NCBI GenBank assembly: GCA_937870855.1
Contig: CALMWT010000039.1
Location: forward strand, 20,348-84,347
Direction of reading: 5' to 3'
Source: an uncultured Taibaiella sp.
Lineage (GTDB): Bacteria; Bacteroidota; Bacteroidia; Chitinophagales; Chitinophagaceae
Length of the DNA stretch: 64,000 bases
Shown: one piece after another, positions 1 to 8,320 of the stretch
Layout of the letters: each line of letters opens with the position of its first letter
Numbering within the stretch: the first letter of the stretch is position 1
Made by a program: the position numbers and the translations under genes
The notes under the pieces: generated by a model
Told to the model about the DNA's origin: nothing
The model's input: the letters and a program-made list of their open reading frames with translations, nothing else
The model's database searches: none

Positions 1-357
1 ATAAAAATGGCTAGCCTTACCTCTTTGGTAGAAGAAATGCCTGAGGGGATAAATACTTTATTAAGCGAGCGGGGAAACAATTTATCGGGAGGACAAAAAC
101 AAAGAATTGCCATTGCACGAGCAATTTATAAAGGTGCGCAGGTTTTGATTTTCGACGAAGCTACATCTGCACTCGATTCAAAAACAGAGGAAGAAATCAC
201 AGACGCCATCAATGAACTTGGTAAAGAAGATCTCACCATTATCATAATCGCACACAGATACACTTCATTGAGATTTTGCGAAAAGATCTATAAAATAGAT
301 GACGGAATGATAAGCGATACATATTCCTATCAGGAGCTGGTGAAATCTGTTAATTGA
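1..357 (+). CDS. ABC transporter ATP-binding domain, C-terminal part (5' truncated by window edge)
   Basis: Only the last ~118 codons are inside the window; the frame is open to base 1, so the apparent ATG at 7 is internal. The fragment shows the ABC signature LSGGQKQRIAIARA, the Walker B stretch VLIFDEATSALD and the switch histidine in IIIIAHR, in the right order and spacing for a nucleotide-binding domain. It ends soon after the H-loop, as exporter-type permease-ATPase fusions do. Because it runs straight into a glycosyltransferase (gap 19 bp), I infer that the full gene encodes a PglK/MsbA-like half-transporter that flips or exports a lipid-linked saccharide. The substrate cannot be read from this fragment. 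Confidence 0.9.
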   Translation: MKMASLTSLVEEMPEGINTLLSERGNNLSGGQKQRIAIARAIYKGAQVLIFDEATSALDSKTEEEITDAINELGKEDLTIIIIAHRYTSLRFCEKIYKIDDGMISDTYSYQELVKSVN

Positions 358-376
358 AATTTGCACACACTCGTTC

Positions 377-1561
377 ATGAAAAATAAAATTCTGGTCGCT
401 TCATTTGAATCGCTTACAGCTACAAGCGCGGGAGGAATCGGACACTTGGGCTATAAGGTTGCAAAAGAATTACATCAGCGAGAACGATTAAAGAAGTTTG
501 TAGTATCTGCTAAAGGAAAATTTGAAACACCTTTTTCTTCCTCACCAGTTAGTTTTACTTCTCGCTACTACCTCTTCCTTCTTCACAGGCTGGAAAAACT
601 TTTCAATATTCAGATTTACAAATCGCGCTATCTGCAAGAGGTTTTGTACGATCATTTTTGCTCCTTTCATTTAGATAAAACGGTCACCACACTTGTTACA
701 ACCACACCCTATCTTTTCCAAACTTTTCAGAAAGCACGAAAACTGGGAATTACTATCTACTTCATTCCAGGAAATCCAGAAGACAACTACATCGCACAAT
801 TGGTGCACGAAGAAAATGCGAAGTATAACATTCAAGAAGACGATGCCTATACTTACCTGAACCGTTTAAATTATTACAATAAGTCATTGCCGCTTACGAA
901 CTACATCATTACCTATTCGGCTTTGATGGAAGAGTCTTACCGAAAGAAAGGTTACGGCGATAAACTGATCAGTACGCGTGGATACTTGAAGCCGGATTTT
1001 TCTAAACACAAAACAACATCAGGTCAACAATCAGTTTTTAAAGTTTCATTTCTTGCCTTTACAGTTTTACTGAAAGGATTGCAATACTTACTGGAAGCTT
1101 GGAAAGATCTGCAACATCTGAACATAGAACTTCATGTGGGCGGACCGATTGACAAGAATGTTCAAAACCTTATTGACGAACAATACAGCGACCTTAAGAA
1201 TGTATTTTATCATGGTCGCGTAACAGATATTCCTTCCTTCTTTGAAAATAAATCGCTGTATGTATTACCGAGTATTATTGACGGAGCACCGGTTACTATA
1301 CTTGAAGCAATGCATTGCAGCGTTCCTGTGATAGTGAGTGATAATTGCGGCACAAAGGACATAGTAGCAGAGGGAAAAAGTGGGTGGGTAGTGCCCAACA
1401 GAAATGCAGTGGCAATCAAGGAAAAGATATTAGAAGCCTATCACGATCCTCAACGAACTGCTGAAATGGGACGGAATGGTAAAGAGATATTGGACAATTA
1501 TAACATGCAGGATTTCGTTACCACCTTAGCCGATATTGTTTGCCACAACAAGTCTGCTTAG
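377..1561 (+). CDS. Glycosyltransferase, GT4-like
   Basis: A 394-residue GT-B fold glycosyltransferase. The N-terminal half begins with a Rossmann strand (KILVASFESL) followed by the glycine-rich AGGIGHLG loop. The C-terminal half has the group 1 transferase signature around residues 300-325: PSIIDGAPVTILEAMHCSVP, in which the first Glu of the usual E-x7-E motif is replaced by Asp, then a conserved NGKEIL helix near the end. It should transfer a sugar from a nucleotide-activated donor on the cytoplasmic face of the membrane. It sits 19 bp after the ABC exporter fragment and 50-100 bp before a GT2 gene, so it is part of the polysaccharide operon. Donor and acceptor are unknown. Confidence 0.9.
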   Translation: MKNKILVASFESLTATSAGGIGHLGYKVAKELHQRERLKKFVVSAKGKFETPFSSSPVSFTSRYYLFLLHRLEKLFNIQIYKSRYLQEVLYDHFCSFHLDKTVTTLVTTTPYLFQTFQKARKLGITIYFIPGNPEDNYIAQLVHEENAKYNIQEDDAYTYLNRLNYYNKSLPLTNYIITYSALMEESYRKKGYGDKLISTRGYLKPDFSKHKTTSGQQSVFKVSFLAFTVLLKGLQYLLEAWKDLQHLNIELHVGGPIDKNVQNLIDEQYSDLKNVFYHGRVTDIPSFFENKSLYVLPSIIDGAPVTILEAMHCSVPVIVSDNCGTKDIVAEGKSGWVVPNRNAVAIKEKILEAYHDPQRTAEMGRNGKEILDNYNMQDFVTTLADIVCHNKSA

Positions 1562-1665
1562 TGCTTCTGTAAAGAACTGGTTAATAGGCTTAATTAGTTT
1601 TTAATAGAACCGTGATTGACCAATATTTGCAACGGAAACAATTTACTATAGAGATAAATCATCGC

Positions 1666-2601
1666 ATGAAGGTTAGTGTTATCATGTGTGCTTACAATGT
1701 AAGCGAGTTTATTGATCGTGCGATCAATAGCATTCTGGAGCAAACATACCAGGATTGGGAGCTAATAATATGCGACGATGCTTCAACCGACAATACCATT
1801 GAACTCATCGGCAAATACTTAAAAGACGAAAGAATAAAGCTTCATCAGCAAACAAAAAACGTAGGCTATTTAAAGAATAAGAACTACGCTTTTACTCTTT
1901 ACTCTGGCGATCTTATTACGCAACTTGATGCCGACGATACTTGCCCGCCCGATAGACTCGAAAAGCAAGTAGCTGTTTTTAAAAATCATCCTGAAATAAA
2001 AATATGCGGTTCAAATTATCAGCAAATTGATCTGCACGACAAACCATTGGGCGCCACAAAACATCAAGAGGATTTTCTTATTTCCGATTTGAAAGATGAG
2101 TATCCATTTTGGTTTCCAGGCTTGATTTTTCACAAGGAACTGATAGACGAATTCGGTTTATTCTCAGAATACTTTTCAGGAATTTTTGGCGATGACAATT
2201 ATTGGACTATCCGTGTAAACAGAAAATATCCTATCTACTTTCTCAAAGACGTTTTGTACAACTACCGGATCAATCCAAACTCAATTACCAATGTTTTCAA
2301 TAACCCACGAAAATTAATTGTTGCCGAAATCATTCAAAAACTGATTGAACAACAGATAGAAAGGAACACGGATTGGTTGGAAGAAGGACAGCAGGAAAAA
2401 TTGCGGGCGTATGAAAAAGAACTGATGAGCAACAGCAACCTGATGGCGGAAAAATACCGCTTGTGGGCGGCAAAAGCCATTGACAAAGGCGATATGGATC
2501 AAGCAAAAATGTTGCTGGGAAGATCGCTGAAATTGCAAGGAAGTAATCAGAATACTTACAAAACGATGCTCTACTATTTGCGTAGAAAGATTTTCAAATA
2601 A
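1666..2601 (+). CDS. Glycosyltransferase family 2
   Basis: A GT-A fold family 2 transferase. The start is placed at the ATG at 1666 because the protein then begins MKVSVIMCAYN, the usual first beta strand; the open frame extends to a GTG at 1612, which would add 18 residues with no family similarity. Visible motifs are the nucleotide-binding CDDASTDNT, the DADD (DXD metal site) in TQLDADDTCPP, and FGDDNYW with an acidic catalytic pair. After the catalytic domain comes a ~90-residue helical tail (Glu/Lys rich, LLGRSLKLQ) that resembles the tail of the GT2 encoded at 9260-10237. It probably adds one sugar to the growing repeat unit. Confidence 0.9.
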   Translation: MKVSVIMCAYNVSEFIDRAINSILEQTYQDWELIICDDASTDNTIELIGKYLKDERIKLHQQTKNVGYLKNKNYAFTLYSGDLITQLDADDTCPPDRLEKQVAVFKNHPEIKICGSNYQQIDLHDKPLGATKHQEDFLISDLKDEYPFWFPGLIFHKELIDEFGLFSEYFSGIFGDDNYWTIRVNRKYPIYFLKDVLYNYRINPNSITNVFNNPRKLIVAEIIQKLIEQQIERNTDWLEEGQQEKLRAYEKELMSNSNLMAEKYRLWAAKAIDKGDMDQAKMLLGRSLKLQGSNQNTYKTMLYYLRRKIFK

Positions 2602-2616
2602 ACAGTTTCACGAAAG

Positions 2617-3696
2617 ATGTCTGCTGTATTAAACAAGATAAATTACTGGGCTGCGCCTTACGTTTGGAAGAAAAAATCTGCCGGACAAATAAAGGTGCTG
2701 CATCAGAACGTACAGCAGCCGTTTTTCAACCACATACCAAAGGTTACCGATAGCGCAATAGCAAACGCAATCATTCACGACAACCAAAAATGGGATCATC
2801 TTGAGTACATAAAAGAAGTAGAAGGGAATCTGTGTATTGATCCAAAATCTGGTTTTTTAATTGACGAAGACGGAATGATATTGAAAGAGAGCATCATTTT
2901 CGATCATTACGGCGCGTATCCTGAAAAGCTATCGTTCAACACGCTAAAGAAAACTAAGATACCCGAAGTTGTTTTGTATGACCATTATTGGTCGCAAAAC
3001 TATTTTCATTTCTACTCTGATATTTTTACAAAGCTCTGCCTCCTCAACGATAAAGCCTCACACTTAAAAAAGCTATCTCTTGTTGTCAGCAAAAAAATAA
3101 GTGAGACACGGGCATTCAAATTTTTTACACAATTTCCTGAAGCCGCATCTTTCAACTGGTATGTGCAGGAACCCGATGAGATCATTGAAACAAAGAAGGC
3201 CTATTTATTGCAACCTATGCCCTACGCAGCAAATAATTGGAACTGGGTAAAGCAACTGGCACAAGATTATCTAAAGCCTTACGACCCTACCAAAAAAATA
3301 TTCATCAACCGCCCTGCTGCCACGGGAAGGCATATTGCCAACTTCGAGGAAATAAAACCAATATTGATACAAGAAGGTTTTGAGATTGAAGAAATGGAAG
3401 GAAAAACAATCGAGGAGCAAATTGCACTGTTTTCCTCTGCTTCGGTTGTTGCCTCCATTCATGGCGCTGCGATGGCAAACATAGTTTACTGCGATAAACG
3501 ATGTAAAATATTGGAGGTAACTGCCGACGAATGCATCAACTCACACTACTACTGGCTTACTACTTCGTTAGGATTGTCCGAGTACGATTGTCTTACGGGT
3601 ACTAAGCTGGAAGTAAAAAGATTCTTTTATCCAAAAGGCCGTTTTTTTCTTGATGCTGAAAAAACCAGAAAATACTTAAGAAAAATATCCGCGTAA
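2617..3696 (+). CDS. Glycosyltransferase family 61 (DUF563)
   Basis: A 359-residue protein of the GT61/DUF563 family. It shows LYDHYWSQNYFHFYSDI in the middle (~residues 120-140), the IFINRPAATGR segment, then EGKTIEEQIALFSSA followed by the family hallmark VVASIHGAAMANIVYC (~residues 275-295). GT61 enzymes transfer pentoses or other sugars; in bacteria they are common in capsule and O-antigen loci. It starts 15 bp after the GT2 stop and is followed 10 bp later by the FkbH gene, so all are co-transcribed. No signal peptide or membrane helix is visible, fitting a cytoplasmic enzyme. Sugar specificity cannot be inferred. Confidence 0.85.
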   Translation: MSAVLNKINYWAAPYVWKKKSAGQIKVLHQNVQQPFFNHIPKVTDSAIANAIIHDNQKWDHLEYIKEVEGNLCIDPKSGFLIDEDGMILKESIIFDHYGAYPEKLSFNTLKKTKIPEVVLYDHYWSQNYFHFYSDIFTKLCLLNDKASHLKKLSLVVSKKISETRAFKFFTQFPEAASFNWYVQEPDEIIETKKAYLLQPMPYAANNWNWVKQLAQDYLKPYDPTKKIFINRPAATGRHIANFEEIKPILIQEGFEIEEMEGKTIEEQIALFSSASVVASIHGAAMANIVYCDKRCKILEVTADECINSHYYWLTTSLGLSEYDCLTGTKLEVKRFFYPKGRFFLDAEKTRKYLRKISA

Positions 3697-3706
3697 CTGT
3701 TCACAA

Positions 3707-5443
3707 ATGAAAACCTTCAATCAGCTAAAGAAAAACCTGAAAAAAGATAAGTCTGAATTAAAGACTGTATCCGTGGCGGTGCTCGCTGATGCTGCTTCGC
3801 AATTACTTACACAGGCAATACAAGCTTATGGCATTGAGGCTGGCTACAATTATGATATTTACGAAGCCGATTACGACCAGATAAATAGCGAGGTATTCAA
3901 TTCAAATTCCGATCTCTATCAATTCGCTCCCGAATACATTTTCCTCAACATTTGCAGCGAGCATTTACTCAAAGAATTTTCTAAAAAAACAATAGTAGAG
4001 AGAAGGAATTTTTCTGCTACAAAGCATGAATATCTTGAAACACTGATCCAAAATATTTCGTCTGCAATTCCCTCAAAAATTATCATTACCAACTTTCCCG
4101 AAATTGAAGATGGTGTGTTTGGCAACTATGCCAATAAGCTGGACAATTCATTCTGTTATCAGATCAGAAAACTGAACGTGCAAATGATGGAAATGGCGAT
4201 GGCATACAACAACGTTTTCATTTGTGATGTGCAGCAATTGCAACAGAGACTAGGGCGCAACTTCACCTTCGACCCAAAGATGTATATCAACGGCGATATG
4301 GTTTATAGCGTAGATTTCCTTCCATTCATTGCTAAAAATGTTACCGACATCATTGCTTCGATAAAAGGAAGTTTTAAAAAGTGCATCATTCTAGATCTTG
4401 ACAATACGATGTGGGGAGGAATTATTGGTGATGATGGAATAGAAGGAATTCAGGTTGGAAGTCTGGGAATTGGAAAAGCATTTACTGAATTGCAATTATG
4501 GATTAAACAATTAAAAGAGCGCGGAATTATAGTTGCGGTTTGCAGCAAAAACACAGAGGAAATAGCAAAAGAGCCTTTTGAAAAACACCCGGAAATGGTT
4601 TTGCGATTGGATGACATTGCTGTATTTGTAGCCAATTGGGAAACTAAAGTTGACAACATTCGTCACATCCAAAACATCCTCAACATCGGGTTTGATTCGA
4701 TGGTGTTTATTGATGATAATCCGTTTGAGCGGGAAATGGTAAAGAGCGCAATTGCCGAAATTATTGTGCCTGAATTACCGGAAGATCCTGCGGAATATCT
4801 TACCTATTTACGAAGTATAAACCTTTTTGAAACGGCATCATTTACAAACGAAGACACCGAACGGACAAAGCAGTATCAGGAAGAAGCGCAACGAAATGTG
4901 CTGCAAAAATCTTTTGCAAATGAGGATGCATTTTTAGAAAGCCTCGGAATGACCGCTACGACAAAACCATTCGATAAATTTTCAATTCCCCGTGTAGCAC
5001 AGCTTACACAACGCTCAAATCAATTTAACCTGCGTACTATACGCTACACAGAAGAAGACATCAACAATATCTCATCCAATAAAAATTACCACACCTTGAG
5101 CATAGCCCTTCAGGATAAGTTTGGCGACTATGGTTTAATTGCTGTAATAATTTTAAAAGAAACGGCGAACGATACACTTTTCATTGACACCTGGATAATG
5201 AGTTGCAGAGTATTGAAAAGAGGAGTAGAAAACTTTACTTTAAACAAGATCATAGTGCTTGCAAAAGAGAACGGTTACCGCAAAGTGGTTGGAGAATATA
5301 TTCCTACACCCAAAAATGGACTGGTAAAAAACCACTACGAATCACTTGGATTTAAAATGACAGACAACCATTGGGAGTTGAGCATTGATGAATACCTGCT
5401 CCTCACGAATTTTATTACCGAACAAATAGAAGTAACACAATAG
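3707..5443 (+). CDS. FkbH-like HAD-superfamily IIIC phosphatase/acyl-loading protein
   Basis: A 578-residue protein with FkbH architecture. Residues ~1-210 form an SGNH-like N-terminal region. A HAD domain follows, with motif I DLDNTMWGG at about residue 228, motif II CSKN near 279 and the acidic FIDDNPFERE motif near 335. The C-terminal ~150 residues are GNAT-like (FGDYGLIAVI, IMSCRVLKRGVE). Characterised FkbH-type enzymes dephosphorylate 1,3-bisphosphoglycerate and load the glyceryl group onto the phosphopantetheine of an acyl carrier protein. The next gene, 8 bp downstream, is exactly such a carrier protein, followed by an MBOAT acyltransferase. I infer that this enzyme supplies the acyl group for glycan decoration. 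The exact acyl unit is unknown. Confidence 0.88.
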   Translation: MKTFNQLKKNLKKDKSELKTVSVAVLADAASQLLTQAIQAYGIEAGYNYDIYEADYDQINSEVFNSNSDLYQFAPEYIFLNICSEHLLKEFSKKTIVERRNFSATKHEYLETLIQNISSAIPSKIIITNFPEIEDGVFGNYANKLDNSFCYQIRKLNVQMMEMAMAYNNVFICDVQQLQQRLGRNFTFDPKMYINGDMVYSVDFLPFIAKNVTDIIASIKGSFKKCIILDLDNTMWGGIIGDDGIEGIQVGSLGIGKAFTELQLWIKQLKERGIIVAVCSKNTEEIAKEPFEKHPEMVLRLDDIAVFVANWETKVDNIRHIQNILNIGFDSMVFIDDNPFEREMVKSAIAEIIVPELPEDPAEYLTYLRSINLFETASFTNEDTERTKQYQEEAQRNVLQKSFANEDAFLESLGMTATTKPFDKFSIPRVAQLTQRSNQFNLRTIRYTEEDINNISSNKNYHTLSIALQDKFGDYGLIAVIILKETANDTLFIDTWIMSCRVLKRGVENFTLNKIIVLAKENGYRKVVGEYIPTPKNGLVKNHYESLGFKMTDNHWELSIDEYLLLTNFITEQIEVTQ

Positions 5444-5451
5444 AAAAAATC

Positions 5452-5697
5452 ATGGAAAAGAACCAAATCATCAACGAAGTAAACCACATTTTTAAAGACG
5501 TGCTGGATAACGACGACATAATGATAAATGAAAGTACAACTGCAAAAGATGTGGAAGAATGGGATTCACTCAATCATATTCAACTGGTAGTAGCCATTGA
5601 AAAGCATTTTAAAATTCGCTTCACAACGCAGGAAATCCAGAACTGGAAAAATGTAGGCGAAATGGCAGATTGCATTTTGCAAAAGAGATCAAACTAA
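5452..5697 (+). CDS. Acyl carrier protein
   Basis: An 81-residue acidic four-helix carrier protein. The phosphopantetheine attachment site is the serine of EEWDSLNHIQLV (Asp38-Ser39-Leu40), placed as in other ACPs. The gene follows the FkbH gene by 8 bp and precedes the MBOAT gene by 51 bp. It lies far from any fatty-acid synthesis gene, so it is a dedicated carrier, most likely charged by the FkbH protein and discharged to the membrane acyltransferase, analogous to DltC in D-alanylation. It would need a phosphopantetheinyl transferase, which is not in this window. Confidence 0.93.
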   Translation: MEKNQIINEVNHIFKDVLDNDDIMINESTTAKDVEEWDSLNHIQLVVAIEKHFKIRFTTQEIQNWKNVGEMADCILQKRSN

Positions 5698-5748
5698 TAT
5701 TTTAATCAGAAGGAAGAAGCTCATAAAAACTTTTTAACGCTCAACAAC

Positions 5749-7224
5749 ATGTTGTTTAATTCTTTTGAGTTTCTGATATTTTTTCCGGTAGTAACCGCCC
5801 TCTATTTTTTGCTGCCGCATAAAGCAAGATGGAGTTGGTTGCTGGCAGCTTCCTGTTTTTTCTACATGTTCTTTAAACCGGAGTATATTCTTATTCTCGG
5901 TTTCACCATCGTCATAGATTATTACGCAGGCATTTTAATAGAGCAGCAAACCAATGCAAAGCGGCGAAAACAATATTTGCTGCTCAGCCTTATTGCCAAC
6001 ATAGGTGTGCTTGCTATTTTCAAATACTACAATTTTATTAACGACAACATCACCGGACTTGCAGGATTTCTGGGATTCGAGAATAAGATCCCCTATCTCA
6101 CAATGTTGTTGCCCATCGGACTCTCGTTCCATACGTTTCAGGCAATGAGTTACACCATAGAAGTGCATAGAGGCAACCAGAAAGCAGAGCGGCATTTTGG
6201 TATTTATGCATTGTACGTAATGTTCTATCCACAGCTCGTAGCGGGCCCAATAGAACGCCCACAAAATATCCTGCATCAGTTTCATGAAAAGCACAGTTTC
6301 AAACTTTCCAATCTCTATGAAGGTTTACAACAAATAGTATGGGGAGTTTTTAAAAAGGTGGTAATCGCAGATAGGATTGCAATAATCGCAGATCATGTTT
6401 TTGCTAATCCGCAACAGCACACAGGCTTTGCTTTGCTATTGACGATTGTACTTTATTCCTTCCAGATTTATTGCGATTTCTCCGGCTATTCTGACATTGC
6501 ACTCGGCACCGCGAAAGTGATGGGTTTTGATTTGATGAAGAATTTCAATTTTCCCTTCCGAAGCAAATCTGTTACAGAATTTTGGCGGAGGTGGCATATC
6601 TCATTGTACACCTGGTTCAATGACTATCTATATACACCACTGGCAATTGCAAAACGCGACTGGGGAAAGTTGGGAATTATCTTTGCAATTATGATCACCT
6701 TCAGCCTAAGCGGGCTGTGGCACGGCGCAAGTTGGACCTTTGTAGTATATGGTGTGTTGCATGGCATTGCCATAAGCTACGAAGCGCTGACCAAAAAATT
6801 CCGCAAAAATCTTTCAAAGAAAATTCCATCCTTTATCTACAATCCTTTCAGCGTACTAACTACTTTTTTCTTTTGCTCACTGGCTTGGGTTTACTTCAGA
6901 GCAATTTCCTTCACGGATGCAAATTATATTCTTACGCATCTCTTTACTACGAAGGAAGGACAATCGTATTTTCAATTGCCAGCGGTGCAAACCTGGGGTG
7001 TGCCCGATCTTTATCTGGGAGTTACGCTTACGGAGCTTTTCGGCACATTAAGTCTTATACCTCTATTGCTATTGTTGGAGCAACTAATTAGTAACAGAAA
7101 AAATGAACCCGTAATTAGCAAGCTACCGGCAACCGTTCGCTGGCCGCTTTATTACACCGTTTTATTCCTGCTAATTTTTCTGGGAGTTTATGGCAAAAAC
7201 AACTTCATCTACTTTCAATTTTAA
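5749..7224 (+). CDS. MBOAT-family membrane O-acyltransferase (AlgI/DltB-like)
   Basis: A 491-residue polytopic membrane protein with about ten hydrophobic segments. It begins MLFNSFEFLIFFPVV, the usual AlgI-type opening. Diagnostic segments are YPQLVAGPIERP, the DFSGYSDIALG loop, EFWRRWHISLYTWF (His near 283) and LSGLWHGASWTF, whose histidine (about 325) is the catalytic residue of the family. MBOATs pass an acyl group from a cytoplasmic donor to an extracytoplasmic hydroxyl. The flanking genes encode an acyl carrier protein and an SGNH-like anchored protein (9 bp downstream). This one therefore probably takes its acyl group from that carrier protein, as DltB takes D-Ala from DltC, rather than from acetyl-CoA. 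Confidence 0.93.
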   Translation: MLFNSFEFLIFFPVVTALYFLLPHKARWSWLLAASCFFYMFFKPEYILILGFTIVIDYYAGILIEQQTNAKRRKQYLLLSLIANIGVLAIFKYYNFINDNITGLAGFLGFENKIPYLTMLLPIGLSFHTFQAMSYTIEVHRGNQKAERHFGIYALYVMFYPQLVAGPIERPQNILHQFHEKHSFKLSNLYEGLQQIVWGVFKKVVIADRIAIIADHVFANPQQHTGFALLLTIVLYSFQIYCDFSGYSDIALGTAKVMGFDLMKNFNFPFRSKSVTEFWRRWHISLYTWFNDYLYTPLAIAKRDWGKLGIIFAIMITFSLSGLWHGASWTFVVYGVLHGIAISYEALTKKFRKNLSKKIPSFIYNPFSVLTTFFFCSLAWVYFRAISFTDANYILTHLFTTKEGQSYFQLPAVQTWGVPDLYLGVTLTELFGTLSLIPLLLLLEQLISNRKNEPVISKLPATVRWPLYYTVLFLLIFLGVYGKNNFIYFQF

Positions 7225-7232
7225 ACGGAGCA

Positions 7233-8216
7233 GTGAAAATGACGAAACGCGATTTATATAAGATTATCTTGTTCCTGATGATTCCGGTGCCAGTATTATT
7301 TCTGGGCAATTACATCATAGATAAGGGACTTCAAAAATCAAAAAGCCAATACTTTGATGTATGGAACGAAATAAGAAGTGGTGGAATCAATGCCGATGTT
7401 TTAGTGATGGGATCATCGCGTGCATGGGTACATATTTCACCGGCAATTTTAGACTCATCATTGCACCTATCCTCTTACAACCTGGGGCTTGACAATTGGA
7501 GTTTCTTAATGCAGCATTGCCGGCTAAAAGTTTTTCTCGAACACAATCCTAAGCCCAGATTGATAGTTCACAGTCTCGACTACTTGATGTTTGAAAAGAA
7601 CAAAGAATTGTATGGCGACATTCAGTTTCTTCCCTACATGGAGGATGAAACAATTTATGAAGCGACAGAAGGCTACATGGGGAGTTTCAATATGCTACAA
7701 CGATTTGTACCGATGTATAAATACAGGAACAACGGGGACCTTATGATAGAAGGAATTGCAAGTTTTCTCGGCTTTCAGGTAAACAAATCGCATAAGTACA
7801 AAGGGTATGAAGGCATGGTAAAAAACTGGGACAGTACATTCGCCGACTTCGTACACGAAAATCCGAAAGGCTACAAAGTGCAACTGGATAGTGTAATCAT
7901 AAAAGATTTTGAACGATACCTGCAATATTGTAACGACAATAAAATACCGGTAATACTTACTTACACACCCGAATATTACAGAGCACAACAAATAACCACT
8001 AACAGACAAGAAGAATTTGCGCTTTACCACTACTTCGCAAAAAAGTACGGATGCGTTTTGCTCGATTATTCACAAGATTCACTGTGCTACAACACCGATT
8101 ATTTCTATAACTCACAACACCTGAACAAGGAAGGATCTGAAATATTTAGTCGAAAACTTGCGAGGGATTTGCAACCCTATTTAACGAACCGGGCAAACAT
8201 TGCCCTACGAAAATGA
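7233..8216 (+). CDS. Membrane-anchored SGNH/DltD-like protein, probable partner of the MBOAT
   Basis: A 327-residue protein with one N-terminal membrane segment (IILFLMIPVPVLFLGNYII) and an extracytoplasmic domain. After the anchor, near residue 60, comes VLVMGSSRAWVHIS, corresponding to SGNH block I with the nucleophile serine. The C-terminus has HLNKEGSEIFSRKLA, corresponding to block V. In place of the usual Asp-x-x-His dyad the sequence reads Asn-Ser-Gln-His, so the dyad acid may be lost or supplied elsewhere. The gene may start at GTG 7233 or ATG 7239; it lies 8 bp after the MBOAT stop. By position and layout it corresponds to DltD/AlgX-type proteins that complete acyl transfer to the glycan. 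Confidence 0.75.
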   Translation: MKMTKRDLYKIILFLMIPVPVLFLGNYIIDKGLQKSKSQYFDVWNEIRSGGINADVLVMGSSRAWVHISPAILDSSLHLSSYNLGLDNWSFLMQHCRLKVFLEHNPKPRLIVHSLDYLMFEKNKELYGDIQFLPYMEDETIYEATEGYMGSFNMLQRFVPMYKYRNNGDLMIEGIASFLGFQVNKSHKYKGYEGMVKNWDSTFADFVHENPKGYKVQLDSVIIKDFERYLQYCNDNKIPVILTYTPEYYRAQQITTNRQEEFALYHYFAKKYGCVLLDYSQDSLCYNTDYFYNSQHLNKEGSEIFSRKLARDLQPYLTNRANIALRK

Positions 8217-8289
8217 TAACTGTTAGTTAAACGCTTGCAATAGACAAGTTAAGCATGTGAAGAAAGACCCGTGCCCATTAGTAGAAAAA

Positions 8290-8297
8290 TAGTTTTG
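8290..8297 (+). promoter_or_regulatory. Possible -7 element (TAGTTTTG) upstream of the deacetylase-like gene
   Basis: The octamer matches the Bacteroidota -7 consensus TAnnTTTG and lies 23 bp before the ATG at 8321, in a 104-bp gap that separates the acyl-transfer genes from the next group. No TTTG is found 19 bp upstream, so only half of a promoter is visible. Confidence 0.3.
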
Positions 8298-8320
8298 TAA
8301 TTGACAACCACTACACCACC

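Noticed and set aside
1612..1665. GTG-initiated N-terminal extension of the GT2 gene
   Set aside because: Eighteen residues precede the family's usual first strand; ATG 1666 fits better.
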